A stretch of 64,000 nucleotides of DNA, from assembly GCF_025947185.1 (NCBI RefSeq), contig NZ_CP110001.1, positions 1,798,001-1,862,000 on the forward strand, written 5' to 3'. This document shows positions 50,190 through 59,420 of the stretch, piece after piece. Both the position numbers and the translations under genes were made by a program. Within the stretch, counting starts at the first letter, position 1. Each line of letters begins with the position of its first letter. The notes below the pieces were generated by a model. That model ran no database searches and was not told the DNA's origin. It saw only the letters and a list, made by a program, of their open reading frames with translations. The stretch comes from Flavobacterium sp. N2038. Lineage in GTDB: Bacteria > Bacteroidota > Bacteroidia > Flavobacteriales > Flavobacteriaceae.

Positions 50190-51464
50190 TTAGTTTCCAA
50201 TAGCAAGCGTGTTGTTTATATTTATTCTGAAATCTGGATTTCCTTTGATATTTGGGGATGTAAAGAGCTCTGTATTTTTATTTTTGGTATATTCAATCCC
50301 GGTACTTACATTGTTGTAGTAACTTTGGATTGCGGTATTACTAGCCGATGATTCACTTGTGATTCCGCCATTACAATTGTTCACGATTACATTTTTAAAA
50401 GTAAGTTTGGCAAGATTAGCGTCTCCGTTTCCAATATTTCCTTCCAGTAATACAAATGGTGTAAAACCAGAGACAATACTGTTTGATAAATTAAAGAGTG
50501 TATTTTCTCTGACATATACAGATTCACGAACCAATCCCTGATTGTTTTCTTCAAGATTGATTAAAGTAATATTGCTGGCGTTTATTTTGGTTAATTTTTT
50601 GGTCATATCAGTATTACTGATTTTATCATATGAATCAACTTCAAAGCATCTTGAACCTGAAACATCTGATGAAAAAGGATGACGTATTGCAATGCTATTA
50701 TTAATGTTGATTTGTGCGCCTTGTGTAAAATCAAAATCATCATCTGTGGTTCTGTACGATACTAAGTTGGTCATATTTAAATCACCACCATAACATTCGA
50801 ATGAATCATCATTTGAATAACTAATTTGAATATTATTTAGAACGGTTTTGCGGCCAACTCCGGCCAAAGAAAGTCCGTTAAGTTCTTTAAGAGCACTTAA
50901 TTTTCTGCCTGAATATTCTATTCGCACATATTTTAAAACTCCCGAATTATCGTCCGAATCTGCACCACCATAGTGATTTAACATTGGTTCAAGATCAAAG
51001 GGTAAAATATGTATGCCGCCAAGCGTATTTATTGGAGCTTTTCCGAGAATGATAATACCTCCCCAATCTCCCGGTTTTCTTTGAGAGACTTCTTTGTTTG
51101 AAGTAAAAATAATAGGATCCGTTTCTAAACCTTCGGCCATAATTTTCGCACCATTTGTAATTACAAGTGTTCCGCAGCTTTTATCGTCGCCTCGTATTAC
51201 GGTTCCGGGTTCAATTGTTAAAGTGGCATTATTTGTTACATAGACAACACCAACTAATTGGTAGGTATTACGTTTTAATAATTTTGTGTCTTTGTCAATA
51301 GTTCCTGCGATTATATTAGTAGCTTCATTATATTCTGTATTTGCAGGTTTAAAGTTGGTCCAGTTAGTCATCCAGTTATTTGTACCAATAATTCCTTTTT
51401 GCTGAGCATTAAGAGAAAAACTGCTTAGGAGGGTAAAAACTGCAATAAGTATTTTTGTTTTCAT
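50190..51464 (-). CDS. Secreted beta-helix-like protein
   Basis: A 424-residue exported protein (signal peptide 1-20, ending LNAQ). The middle has parallel beta-helix-like rungs: YVTNNATLTIEPGTVIRGD, GTLVITNGAKIMAEG, PIIFTSN, YVRIEYSGRKLS, TVLNNIQISYSNDDSFE. This type is widespread in Bacteroidetes and is often annotated as a hypothetical or multidrug-like protein without evidence. There is no T9SS sorting tail at the C-terminus, so it may remain in the periplasm. Function unknown. It has a promoter at 51506-51513 and is not part of the trp operon. Confidence 0.8.
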   Translation of the reverse strand: MKTKILIAVFTLLSSFSLNAQQKGIIGTNNWMTNWTNFKPANTEYNEATNIIAGTIDKDTKLLKRNTYQLVGVVYVTNNATLTIEPGTVIRGDDKSCGTLVITNGAKIMAEGLETDPIIFTSNKEVSQRKPGDWGGIIILGKAPINTLGGIHILPFDLEPMLNHYGGADSDDNSGVLKYVRIEYSGRKLSALKELNGLSLAGVGRKTVLNNIQISYSNDDSFECYGGDLNMTNLVSYRTTDDDFDFTQGAQININNSIAIRHPFSSDVSGSRCFEVDSYDKISNTDMTKKLTKINASNITLINLEENNQGLVRESVYVRENTLFNLSNSIVSGFTPFVLLEGNIGNGDANLAKLTFKNVIVNNCNGGITSESSASNTAIQSYYNNVSTGIEYTKNKNTELFTSPNIKGNPDFRININNTLAIGN

Positions 51465-51505
51465 AACTATAATTTTAATTTCTAGTTTTTGATTTTTAAG
51501 TTCCT

Positions 51506-51513
51506 CAAAATTA
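51506..51513 (-). promoter_or_regulatory. -7 box (TAATTTTG) with a possible -33 TTG
   Basis: The minus-strand octamer fits TAnnTTTG. A TTG lies 16 bases upstream, near the usual -33 spacing. The ATG of the beta-helix gene is 41 bases downstream (51464). Confidence 0.5.
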
Positions 51514-51604
51514 GAGGCCCAATGTTAATCAATACAGCTATAGTTATTATGAAAGCGTTATTTTAGTATTAAGAACGTTATGTTTTTGAAAAGAAAGTAA
51601 AATA

Positions 51605-51638
51605 AAAAATCCCAATAGATGATTCTATTGGGATTTTT
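51605..51638. terminator. Terminator after the YceI gene
   Basis: AAAAATCCCAATAG pairs perfectly with CTATTGGGATTTTT around a 6-base loop. It follows the stop of the YceI gene (51666) on the minus strand. Confidence 0.8.
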
Positions 51639-51665
51639 CTTATATATCAATTAGTAAGCCTGAAA

Positions 51666-52232
51666 TTAGAATTTTAAAGCTACTGTTAATTCGAAATCAT
51701 CATTGATAGTTTTGTCTCCTAAGTTTTCGAAGAAGTTACCAGAGTTGTATTTGATATCGTATTTAGTTCTGTCAACTTTAAATGCTGTTGTAGCAGTGTT
51801 TCCAGCTACAGTAATATCAAAAGTTACTGGTTTAGTGATTCCTTTGATAGTTAAATCAGCAGTTACTGTGTAAACGTCAGTAGATTTAGCTCCGATAGTT
51901 TTGAAAACTAATTTTGCAGTTGGGAATTTGTCAGTTCCAAAGAAATCGTCAGCTTTTAAGTGACCATTTAATTTCCCTTGGTACTCTCCAGTTAAATCAG
52001 TTGCAGTTAATGAAGTCATATCAACAGTGAAAGAACCACCAGTTAATTTTTTTCCTTTGAAAACTACAGCACCTTCTTTGAAGTTTACAGTTCCAGAGTG
52101 TTCTCCAGTTACTTTTTTACCTACCCATTTGATAGTTGATGCTTTTACGTCGATTTTTTTAGTTTGAGCGTTTACTGATAATCCAGCTGCTACTACGAAT
52201 AATGCTATTGCAATTGTTTTTAAATTTTTCAT
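51666..52232 (-). CDS. YceI family periplasmic lipid-binding protein
   Basis: A 188-residue exported protein (signal peptide about 1-22, SVNAQ). The YceI beta-barrel motifs are IKWVGKKVTGEHSGTVNF, GGSFTVDMTSLTATD, HLKADDFFGTDKFPTAKLVF, TADLTIKGITKPVTF and DRTKYDIKYNSG. The fold binds isoprenoid-like lipids such as polyprenyl chains. It is last in the MarR-nitroreductase-YceI operon, 32 bases after the nitroreductase gene, so it is probably induced by the same signal. Confidence 0.93.
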   Translation of the reverse strand: MKNLKTIAIALFVVAAGLSVNAQTKKIDVKASTIKWVGKKVTGEHSGTVNFKEGAVVFKGKKLTGGSFTVDMTSLTATDLTGEYQGKLNGHLKADDFFGTDKFPTAKLVFKTIGAKSTDVYTVTADLTIKGITKPVTFDITVAGNTATTAFKVDRTKYDIKYNSGNFFENLGDKTINDDFELTVALKF

Positions 52233-52264
52233 GTTGTTAAAATTGAAATTTGATTAATAAATAA

Positions 52265-52897
52265 TTATAGAGTGATAAATAATTCTTCTTGTGATTTTCT
52301 AACTTTTTTGTAATGCTGAGTATCGTCCTCATCATGTCTGTAACCTACAGTTGCAATAACTGAAGCGCTTAAACCTAATTTATCGAAACCTAATATCTCG
52401 TTAAATTGAGCGGCATTGAAGCCCTCCATTGGTGTAGCGTCGATTTTTAATTCAGCAGCAGCGCCTAATAAATTTCCTAATGCAATATAAGTTTGTTTAG
52501 CAGTCCAGGTGTTTTTCGCATCGATTGATAAGTTCTCAACTACATTTTTCATCATGCCGCTAAAACCTTCCAAAGCATCAACAGGAACTCCTCTTGTCTC
52601 ACTAATATTGGAAATATATTTGTCTACAGAAGCTCCATCAAGAGTAACATCGCTTGCAAAAATAAATAGGTGAGAAGCATCTGTAATTTGAGTTTGTCCC
52701 CAGGCTGCAGCTTTTAATTGTTCTCTTAATTCTGGATTTTCAACAAGTATTACTTTGTATGGTTGTAATCCGTATGAAGAAGCGCTTAGTCTAACTGCTT
52801 CTTTTAAAGTGTTTAAATCGGCACTAGAGATTTTTTTTGCTGCATCAAATTTTTTTGTTGCATATCTCCAATTTTGACTTTCTAAAAATGTGCTCAT
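52265..52897 (-). CDS. NAD(P)H-dependent nitroreductase family oxidoreductase
   Basis: A 210-residue FMN flavoprotein of the NfsB/nitroreductase fold. The N-terminal NWRYATKKFDAAKKIS, the LKEAVRLSASSYGLQPYKVI segment, ALGNLLGAAAELKIDATPMEGF and AVIATVGYRHDEDD-type end are standard. It can reduce nitroaromatics or quinones. It starts 4 bases after the MarR gene, a typical pair in which MarR controls the oxidoreductase. Confidence 0.92.
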   Translation of the reverse strand: MSTFLESQNWRYATKKFDAAKKISSADLNTLKEAVRLSASSYGLQPYKVILVENPELREQLKAAAWGQTQITDASHLFIFASDVTLDGASVDKYISNISETRGVPVDALEGFSGMMKNVVENLSIDAKNTWTAKQTYIALGNLLGAAAELKIDATPMEGFNAAQFNEILGFDKLGLSASVIATVGYRHDEDDTQHYKKVRKSQEELFITL

Positions 52898-52901
52898 AAT
52901 A

Positions 52902-53363
52902 TTAATTTTGTTTAGTTCGGTACTTTTCTAATAACTGATTTAATAATTCTAATTCTTCCGGGCTTATATTCTCGGCAAATACGCGCTCGTGCTCATCTAC
53001 CTTCGGATCTAATTCTTTTAATACGTCTAATCCTTTTTGTGTAATTAAAACTTCGATTTTACGTCGATTATTCGGACAGACATTTCTTGTTACGAATTCT
53101 TTCAATAATAATTTATCAACTAATCGGGTTGTGTTACTCGTTTTAGCTAACATACGCTCTTGTATCACACACATATTAGCAGGATTTCCTTTTTGTCCTC
53201 TTAATATACGTAGTACATTATATTGTTCTCCAGATAAATCATACGGTTTAATCAACTCGTTGAAATGATCCTGAATCACATTTTGTGTGTACATGATATT
53301 CAGAATAACTTTTTTCGCATTATCCATCTTAACTGTACTCTTAATAACCTCTTCAATTGTCAT
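52902..53363 (-). CDS. MarR family transcriptional regulator
   Basis: A 153-residue winged-helix regulator. The HTH is LSGEQYNVLRILRGQKGNPA with MCVIQERMLAKTSNTTRLVDKL, the wing is TRNVCPNNRRKIEVLITQKG. Two palindromes, ATTTGTA-TG-TACAAAT and TTGTATATACAA, lie just upstream and overlap its promoter. It is the first gene of an operon with the nitroreductase and YceI genes and probably represses them. C-x-x motifs (MCVIQ, NVCPN) could sense thiol-reactive compounds (inference). Confidence 0.93.
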   Translation of the reverse strand: MTIEEVIKSTVKMDNAKKVILNIMYTQNVIQDHFNELIKPYDLSGEQYNVLRILRGQKGNPANMCVIQERMLAKTSNTTRLVDKLLLKEFVTRNVCPNNRRKIEVLITQKGLDVLKELDPKVDEHERVFAENISPEELELLNQLLEKYRTKQN

Positions 53364-53378
53364 AGTTGTAAGTGTATA

Positions 53379-53394
53379 ATTTGTATGTACAAAT
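53379..53394 (-). promoter_or_regulatory. MarR operator 1 (ATTTGTA-TG-TACAAAT) with overlapping promoter
   Basis: Perfect 7-bp arms and a 2-base centre. A minus-strand TACATTTG -7 box at 53390-53397 overlaps it, 26 bases before the ATG at 53363. Bound MarR would cover the -7 box. Confidence 0.7.
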
Positions 53395-53410
53395 GTATAA
53401 CTTTTAATAG

Positions 53411-53422
53411 TTGTATATACAA
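53411..53422 (-). promoter_or_regulatory. MarR operator 2 (TTGTATATACAA)
   Basis: A perfect 12-bp palindrome whose centre is 30 bp from that of operator 1, close to three helical turns, so two MarR dimers would bind the same DNA face. It shares the TTGTA/TACAA half-site. Confidence 0.7.
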
Positions 53423-53612
53423 GTGTCGTGTTAATTTTTTGTTAATTGAATTAAAACGAAATAGTAAGTACATAAACCCGATGTAATTAGTATAAAAATA
53501 GAATAAAATTTTAATTTAAAATATTGCCTTTTTGATATTTAACGATTGTTTAAAATTAAAGGTGCGAGTAAGATTATTTTTTTTTTAAGTTTTTATGTTG
53601 TGACGCAAAATA

Positions 53613-53644
53613 AACCGACAGGTTTTTAAAACCTGTCAGGTTTG
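53613..53644. terminator. Palindromic terminator, ACAGGTTTTTAAAACCTGT family
   Basis: GACAGGTTTT and AAAACCTGTC pair perfectly around one base. It follows the glpF stop (53672) on the minus strand. The element at 57669-57701 shares the core CCGACAG-TTTTTAAAA-CTGTCGG pattern with paired base changes. Confidence 0.65.
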
Positions 53645-53671
53645 AATATCAAAGCAAACTAAAAAGAATAA

Positions 53672-54403
53672 TTAATTAAGTGCCAGATATAAAGCAGCTG
53701 CTAAGCCAGAGCCGATTATTGGTCCTATAATTGGAATCCATGCATATCCCCAATTACTGCTTCCTTTTATAGGTAAAATAGCATGCATAATTCTAGGGCC
53801 TAAATCTCTCGCCGGATTTATGGCATAACCCGTAGTTCCTCCAAGAGCTAAACCAATTACCCAAACTAATATTGCTACCGGAAGTGCTCCAATGGTTCCT
53901 AAACCAATTGCAGCATTAGAATCGGCTGTGATTTTTAAACTTGGTCCGGCAATATAAAAGATGGTAAAAATTAAGACGAAAGTGGCAATTATCTCACTGA
54001 TTAAGTTTGATACATTATTTTTGATTGCTGGTGACGTAGAAAAACAAGCCAGTTTTGTTCCTTCGTCTTCTGTTATTGCAAAATGATCTTTATGAGATAG
54101 CCAGACTAAAAAAGCACCTGACATTGCGCCAATCATTTGAGCCAGAACATAAGCAGGAACTAAATTCCATGCAAATTTGCCAATAAGTGCCAAACCAAGC
54201 GTAACAATAGGATTTAAATGTGCACCACTAATTGGTCCGGCAATAGTTACGCCCACAAAAACAGCAAATGCCCAGGCAGTTGTGATAACAATCCAACCCG
54301 AATTATTTCCTTTGGTGTCTTTAAGTACGACGTTTGCAACAACACCGTTTCCTAATAAAATCATGAACATTGTGCCTAAAATTTCTGCTATAAAAGGAGT
54401 CAT
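53672..54403 (-). CDS. glpF: Glycerol facilitator (MIP/aquaporin family)
   Basis: A 243-residue inner-membrane channel with six helices. The two pore motifs are NPI (64-66, in SGAHLNPIVTLG; usually NPA) and NPARD (196-200, in GYAINPARDLGPR). The Asp after NPAR marks a glycerol facilitator rather than a water channel. The first motif's Ala to Ile change is uncommon. It lies 17 bases after glpK in the order glpD-glpK-glpF. Confidence 0.93.
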   Translation of the reverse strand: MTPFIAEILGTMFMILLGNGVVANVVLKDTKGNNSGWIVITTAWAFAVFVGVTIAGPISGAHLNPIVTLGLALIGKFAWNLVPAYVLAQMIGAMSGAFLVWLSHKDHFAITEDEGTKLACFSTSPAIKNNVSNLISEIIATFVLIFTIFYIAGPSLKITADSNAAIGLGTIGALPVAILVWVIGLALGGTTGYAINPARDLGPRIMHAILPIKGSSNWGYAWIPIIGPIIGSGLAAALYLALN

Positions 54404-54420
54404 ATTTTTGTTTTTTAGTT

Positions 54421-55917
54421 TTATTCTTCAATCCAGTTTGATGCGCGGCCAACAGCTTTGTCCCAATTTTTTACAAGCATGTTTACTTCTGCTTTGTCCA
54501 TTTTTGGAGAAAACACTTTATCTATAGACCACTGTTCTTGTAAATCATCTAAGCTTGACCAGTAACCTACGGCAAGCCCTGCGAGGTAAGCGGCACCTAA
54601 TGCTGTTGTTTCCAATATTTTTGGTCTGGTAACTGTAGATCCAAATATATCGGACTGAAATTGCATTAATAAATTATTAGCTGCAGCTCCTCCGTCAACT
54701 CTTAATTCTATTCCTTTATATCCAAAATCAGCCTCCATAGCTTTAAGTAAGTCATTTACCTGATAAGCGATTCCTTCCAGGGTAGCTCTGGCAATATGCG
54801 CATTTGTTGTGCCTCGGGTTATTCCTACTATTGCGCCTCTTGCGTATTGATCCCAATAAGGAGCTCCTAATCCGGTTAAGGCAGGAACAAAATAAACACC
54901 TCCATTATCTGGTACACTGCTGGCTAAACTTTCGATTTCGTCTGATCTGCGAATCATTTTTGCTCCGTCTCGCAGCCATTGTACGGCAGCACCTCCCACA
55001 AAAACGCTGCCTTCTAAAGCATAAGTAGTTTTGCCGTTAATTCTCCAGGCAATCGTAGTCAGTAAGTTATTAGTTGAAAAAATAGGCTTTTCACCCGTAT
55101 TCATTAACATAAAACAACCCGTTCCATAGGTGTTTTTTATCATTCCTGAATTGGTACATAACTGACCAAAAAGTGCCGCCTGCTGATCGCCGGCAACTCC
55201 GCTAATAGGAATTTTTGTTGAAAATAGAGTAGTGCTGGTTTCACCATAAATTTCACTGCTCTGTTTTACTTCAGGCAGCATCGCTCTCGGAATATCGAGT
55301 AATGCTAATAATTCGTCGTCCCAATCTAAGGTGTTGATATTGAATAATAAAGTTCTGCTGGCATTAGAAACGTCCGTCATAAATAATTTACTTCGGGTTA
55401 ATTTCCATATTAGCCAGGTATCTACTGTTCCAAAACAAAGTTTCCCTTGTTCTGCTTTTTCCCTTGCTCCGGCAACATTATCTAAAATCCATTTTACTTT
55501 TGTTCCGGAAAAATAAGCATCCAGAATAAGTCCGGTTTTTTTCTGAATCATTTCGGTATGTCCTTGCGCTTTCAGTTCGTCACAATATTTTGCTGTCCTG
55601 CGATCTTGCCAAACAATGGCGTTGTAAACAGGTTCACTTGTTTCGCGATCCCAAACAATTGTAGTTTCTCGCTGATTAGTGATACCAATTGCGGCTATTT
55701 CTCTACCCGAAATCCCCACTTTTGCAATTACCTCCGCAGCTACACTAACTTGCGAAGACCAGATTTCATTTGGATCATGTTCTACCCATCCTGGTTTTGG
55801 AAAAATTTGTTCGAAAGGCTTTTGAGAAATACTAACGGTTTCTCCTTTATGATTGAAAACAATGGCTCTGGAAGAAGTCGTTCCCTGATCCAGTGCTAAA
55901 ATTAATTTATCCTGCAT
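54421..55917 (-). CDS. glpK: Glycerol kinase
   Basis: Phosphorylates glycerol to sn-glycerol 3-phosphate in the cytoplasm. 498 residues, full length. The FGGY-family motifs are [14 protein letters not shown] (8-21), [69 protein letters not shown] and [15 protein letters not shown]. It starts 29 bases after glpD and precedes glpF, giving a complete uptake and oxidation set. Confidence 0.97.
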   Translation of the reverse strand: MQDKLILALDQGTTSSRAIVFNHKGETVSISQKPFEQIFPKPGWVEHDPNEIWSSQVSVAAEVIAKVGISGREIAAIGITNQRETTIVWDRETSEPVYNAIVWQDRRTAKYCDELKAQGHTEMIQKKTGLILDAYFSGTKVKWILDNVAGAREKAEQGKLCFGTVDTWLIWKLTRSKLFMTDVSNASRTLLFNINTLDWDDELLALLDIPRAMLPEVKQSSEIYGETSTTLFSTKIPISGVAGDQQAALFGQLCTNSGMIKNTYGTGCFMLMNTGEKPIFSTNNLLTTIAWRINGKTTYALEGSVFVGGAAVQWLRDGAKMIRRSDEIESLASSVPDNGGVYFVPALTGLGAPYWDQYARGAIVGITRGTTNAHIARATLEGIAYQVNDLLKAMEADFGYKGIELRVDGGAAANNLLMQFQSDIFGSTVTRPKILETTALGAAYLAGLAVGYWSSLDDLQEQWSIDKVFSPKMDKAEVNMLVKNWDKAVGRASNWIEE

Positions 55918-55946
55918 GGTTTATATATTCTTAAGTTAGTTAAAGT

Positions 55947-57524
55947 CTATTGAAATTCTTTTAAAAGAAAGCCTTTCGAAATTCCTTTAAAATTTGCAAT
56001 TTCTCTGTGTACCCAGGCTTCATCATGTCCGAGTTCTTTTGCCAGTAATCGTGCTGTTTTTTCTGAGGACTCAATTGCAGCTCTGGCATCTAAGAACAAT
56101 AAACGTACACGTCTTGCCAAAATATCATCAACAGTTCTTGCCATTTCATATCGAATCGCCCAAACAACTTCGGCCATTGTAAATTCATGATCGGGATGAA
56201 GTTTCTCTTTTAATTCGGGTTCATTTTTCTGTAATTCCAGTATTTCAGGAACATCTGAGCCATAGATATACAAATGATTCATTCTGTCTAAAGTGGTAGT
56301 AGGTTTATTTCCATGAATAGAAAGATGTTCCGTAGCACAAGACTTATTAGGTAATTTGCCTTTTTTGATTGCTTTATTTATAATGTCTTCAGCAATTTTT
56401 CGGTACGTTGTCCATTTGCCGCCTGTAATGGTGATTAAGCCGGTTTCAGAAACAATGATTTTATGACTTCGGGAAACTTCTTTGGTGCTTTTTCCTTCCT
56501 CTTCCGGAGCAGCTAAAGGTCTTAATCCTGCAAAAACAGATAAAACGTCGGCTCTTGTTGGTTTTTTAGCCAGAAAACGTTGAGCAGTTTCCAAAACAAA
56601 TTCAATTTCGCTTTCAAGAGCAATAGGTTCAAGGCTGTGTTTTCTAATTAAAGTATCAGTAGTTCCTACTACAATTCTATTGTGCCAGGGCACTGCAAAT
56701 AAAACTCGTCCGTCACTTGTTTTAGGAATCATCAAGGCTTGATCCCCTGGCAAAAATGATTTGTCAAATACAAGATGAATTCCCTGACTCGGAACAATAT
56801 ATTTTTTGTAAACGGTATCGTTCAGTTTCATAATGGCATTTGTAAAAACTCCGGTAGCATTGATAATTGCCGAACCTTTTATTTCATACTTATCGCCAGT
56901 TTCGTGATCTATGGTTTCGACACCGATAATTTGGTTTTTATCATCTTTTAATAAGTTTACCACTTTAGTATAATTTAAAAGACAAGCTCCTTTTTCTACT
57001 GCGGTTTGAGCAATATTTATAGCCAATCGAGAATCATCAAATTGCCCGTCTTGATAAATAACGCCATTTACCAAACCTTTTTCTTCTACGGTAGGAAGCA
57101 TTTCAATTGTTTTTTTCTTCGAAATATATTTTGAACGTCCTAAGCTTAAACGTCCAGCCAGTAAATCATAAACCGTCAATCCGATCGTATAAAATAATCC
57201 GCCCCACCAATTGTAATTCGGGATTACAAAAGATTGATTTTTAACCAGGTGACCAGCATTTTTTGCCAGTAATCCTCTTTCTTTTAAGGCTTCTATAACC
57301 AGGTGTATATTTCCTTGTTCTAAATAGCGAACTCCGCCGTGAACTAATTTGGTACTTCTGCTTGAAGTTCCTTTTGCAAAGTCTACAGCTTCAAGTAAAA
57401 TCGTTTTATATCCTCTGCTTGCAGCATCCAGAGCAGTTCCAAGACCGCTTGCTCCACCACCAATTATAATGACATCCCACGTTTCGGTATTTTTTAATTT
57501 CGATAATTGTTCTGAGCGTTTCAT
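55947..57524 (-). CDS. glpD: Aerobic glycerol-3-phosphate dehydrogenase
   Basis: FAD enzyme of 525 residues that oxidises glycerol 3-phosphate to dihydroxyacetone phosphate and passes electrons to quinone at the inner membrane. The FAD motif is VIIIGGGASGLGTALDAA (about 18-35). Others are SRSTKLVHGGVRYLEQGN, GAIINATG-like SAIINATGVF, PWHNRIVVGTTDT and TITGGKWTTYRKIAED. It is the first gene of the glp operon. I found no clear -7 box in its 203-base upstream gap. Confidence 0.96.
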   Translation of the reverse strand: MKRSEQLSKLKNTETWDVIIIGGGASGLGTALDAASRGYKTILLEAVDFAKGTSSRSTKLVHGGVRYLEQGNIHLVIEALKERGLLAKNAGHLVKNQSFVIPNYNWWGGLFYTIGLTVYDLLAGRLSLGRSKYISKKKTIEMLPTVEEKGLVNGVIYQDGQFDDSRLAINIAQTAVEKGACLLNYTKVVNLLKDDKNQIIGVETIDHETGDKYEIKGSAIINATGVFTNAIMKLNDTVYKKYIVPSQGIHLVFDKSFLPGDQALMIPKTSDGRVLFAVPWHNRIVVGTTDTLIRKHSLEPIALESEIEFVLETAQRFLAKKPTRADVLSVFAGLRPLAAPEEEGKSTKEVSRSHKIIVSETGLITITGGKWTTYRKIAEDIINKAIKKGKLPNKSCATEHLSIHGNKPTTTLDRMNHLYIYGSDVPEILELQKNEPELKEKLHPDHEFTMAEVVWAIRYEMARTVDDILARRVRLLFLDARAAIESSEKTARLLAKELGHDEAWVHREIANFKGISKGFLLKEFQ

Positions 57525-57668
57525 ATAGGATCGATTTATTGGCGTTTTTTGTAAGAGAAAATCTTGAATAGTAAACTTAATAAAACTTAATGAAACTAAA
57601 ATGAAGAAATACTATTAATAAGAAAATTTGTCTTTAATGGAGTTGTATGCTAAATTTTATCCAAAAAG

Positions 57669-57701
57669 AAACCCGACAGATTTTTAAAATCTGTCGGGTT
57701 T
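57669..57701 (-). terminator. Palindromic terminator, 16-bp perfect arms
   Basis: AAACCCGACAGATTTT and AAAATCTGTCGGGTTT are perfectly complementary around a single T. It stands 26 bases past the GNAT gene stop (57728) on the minus strand and can terminate the sulfur operon. It is the same family as 53613-53644. Confidence 0.75.
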
Positions 57702-57727
57702 GATTCCTGATCCTGAGATTGTATTTT

Positions 57728-58249
57728 TTAAACTAGCTTTTTTTCGAAAGCTTTTCGAGCTGCTCCTCTAAAATATACTTCACCACAATAGGTATAGTTT
57801 AATTTGTCTAAAATTTTCAGCATCGGAACGTTGTCAAAATTAGTGTCTACTTTTATGCTATATATATGTTTTTCGAGACATAAATCTTCTATATTTTTAA
57901 AAAGTTTTGTTGCTATGCCTTTACCTTTAGCCAATTTTGATACGGCTACGCGGTGTACAACACCATAATCTCCGTTGGTTAGCCACTTACCTTCAATATT
58001 TTCGTAAGCTGGTTCTTTGTCAAAGATAATAGCTGAATAGGATAAAATAGTTTCGTTTTCTGTAAGGACGTATCCATAACCATTTTTTATATCGTTACTG
58101 ATTGTAAGTTCATTAGGATAACCATCTTGCCACTGCGAACTTCCATCTTGACGTCTTTGTTCGATAGCATCTTGTATGATAGTCCAGATAACAGAAACTT
58201 CAGAAATATCAGCTTTTCTTAATACTAGTTGTTCTGTTGTGCTGCTCAT
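57728..58249 (-). CDS. GNAT family N-acetyltransferase
   Basis: A 173-residue acetyltransferase. The acetyl-CoA motif is VAVSKLAKGKGIATKLFKNI (about 108-127), and the tail IKVDTNFDNVPMLKILDKLNYTYCG is typical. The substrate is unknown. It starts 17 bases after the second YeeE/YedE gene, so it is the last gene of the sulfur operon. It may acetylate a sulfur metabolite, but nothing in the sequence shows that. Confidence 0.88.
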   Translation of the reverse strand: MSSTTEQLVLRKADISEVSVIWTIIQDAIEQRRQDGSSQWQDGYPNELTISNDIKNGYGYVLTENETILSYSAIIFDKEPAYENIEGKWLTNGDYGVVHRVAVSKLAKGKGIATKLFKNIEDLCLEKHIYSIKVDTNFDNVPMLKILDKLNYTYCGEVYFRGAARKAFEKKLV

Positions 58250-58266
58250 TTTTTATATATTAAATC

Positions 58267-58746
58267 TTAATGAGGTAATTTATCTTTAATTAAACCGTAA
58301 AACCAAGTTCCTGCAATGGCGCTTAATAAAGTTACAACAATTACAGTTGCACCAGTACCAATTTGAGCGAAAAGCGGTCCTGGACAAGCTCCGGTAATTG
58401 CCCAGCCAAAACCAAACATTAATCCGCCATAGATTTGTCCTTTACTGAACGTTTTGGGTTGAATTTCGATTTTCTCACCCTGAAGGGTTTTGATATTGAA
58501 TTTTTTAATCAGAAATACAGAGATTACACCAACTGCAACTGCACTTCCAATTACGCCGTACATAAAGAAAGATTCTAAGTTAAACATTTCCTGAATGCGG
58601 AACCAGCTGATGATTTCGGCTTTTACAAATACAATTCCGAAAAAGATACCGACTAGTAAATATTTAAGATTTCCTAAGGCAGTTTCTTTTTTCTTGCTTG
58701 CGTTGATTCCTTCGCTATCTGTAGTTTTATTTTCTAAAGTATTCAT
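58267..58746 (-). CDS. YeeE/YedE-type (DUF6691) membrane protein, second of pair
   Basis: A 159-residue inner-membrane half-transporter with four helices and a charged N-terminal tail. The family motif with the conserved Cys is GWAITGACPGPLFAQIG (C121). In this family paired half-proteins move thiosulfate or a related sulfur species into the cell, with the Cys as relay. It follows the first half-protein gene after 10 bases. Its use beside a persulfide dioxygenase-rhodanese gene supports a sulfur-handling role. Confidence 0.9.
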   Translation of the reverse strand: MNTLENKTTDSEGINASKKKETALGNLKYLLVGIFFGIVFVKAEIISWFRIQEMFNLESFFMYGVIGSAVAVGVISVFLIKKFNIKTLQGEKIEIQPKTFSKGQIYGGLMFGFGWAITGACPGPLFAQIGTGATVIVVTLLSAIAGTWFYGLIKDKLPH

Positions 58747-58756
58747 TTTTGAAATT

Positions 58757-59320
58757 TTAAAGTGAAAGAATATATGGTAAAATCAAAAGTGCCATTACAA
58801 AACCGCCAATCATAAAACAGATTGTGGCTACTAATGATGGCCATTGTAAGTTTGATAATCCCATAATGGCATGTCCGCTTGTACAACCGCCAGCGTAACG
58901 CGTCCCGAAACCTACTAAAAATCCGCCTACAACAATCATAATAAATCCGCGAAGCGTTAATAGACTTTCCCATGAAAATAATTGTGCAGGAACCAAGCCT
59001 GTATGATCTGTAATTCCGTAAGTGGCTAATTTCTCTGATAATTCAGGAGTAATTACAACTGCATTAGGATTAGATAAAAAGTAAGAAGCGATGAATCCGC
59101 CCAAAAATATTCCGAAAACGAAGAATAAATTCCAGCTTTCTTTTTTCCAGTCGTATTTAAAAAATGAAATATTTGCCGGAATACAAGCCGCACAAATATG
59201 ACGCAACGAAGAACTAATCCCGAAAGATTTGTTTCCGATAATTAATAAAATTGGAACAGTTAATCCAATTAACGGACCTGCAATATACCAAGGCCATGGT
59301 TCTTTGATGATTTCTAGCAT
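58757..59320 (-). CDS. YeeE/YedE thiosulfate-transporter-like membrane protein, first of pair
   Basis: A 187-residue inner-membrane protein with about five helices. The conserved Cys motif is FGTRYAGGCTSGHAIMGLS (C146); two further Cys, C43 and C46 in HICAACIPAN, are typical of this half. It partners the protein at 58267, the two together making the size of a fused YeeE. It is preceded by a repeat-filled 100-base gap and then by the dioxygenase-rhodanese gene on the same strand. Confidence 0.9.
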   Translation of the reverse strand: MLEIIKEPWPWYIAGPLIGLTVPILLIIGNKSFGISSSLRHICAACIPANISFFKYDWKKESWNLFFVFGIFLGGFIASYFLSNPNAVVITPELSEKLATYGITDHTGLVPAQLFSWESLLTLRGFIMIVVGGFLVGFGTRYAGGCTSGHAIMGLSNLQWPSLVATICFMIGGFVMALLILPYILSL

Positions 59321-59327
59321 TTTTTTT

Positions 59328-59418
59328 AAGATTCAAAGGTTCAAAGGAGCAGAGGTTCAAAGGTTAAGATTCAAAGAAATAACTTTGTTGCTTTGAACCT
59401 TTGCCTCTCTGTACCTTA
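59328..59418. repeat. Paired arms of the AGGTTCAAAGG family (short-loop copy)
   Basis: The left arm 59328-59376 (TTCAAAGGTTCAAAGGAGC, AGAGGTTCAAAGG) faces the right arm 59382-59418 (CTTTGTTGCTTTGAACC, TTTGCCTCTCTGTACC) with a loop of only about five bases. It fills the gap inside the sulfur operon and may uncouple its two parts. Confidence 0.7.
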
Positions 59419-59420
59419 AA

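Larger units (their letters stand above)
53364..53671. other. 308-base gap between the MarR and glp operons
   Basis: The left end holds the MarR operators and promoter (53379-53422). The right end holds a palindromic terminator for glpF (53613-53644). Between them (about 53430-53605) is AT-rich sequence with no gene or structure that I can see. Confidence 0.7.
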
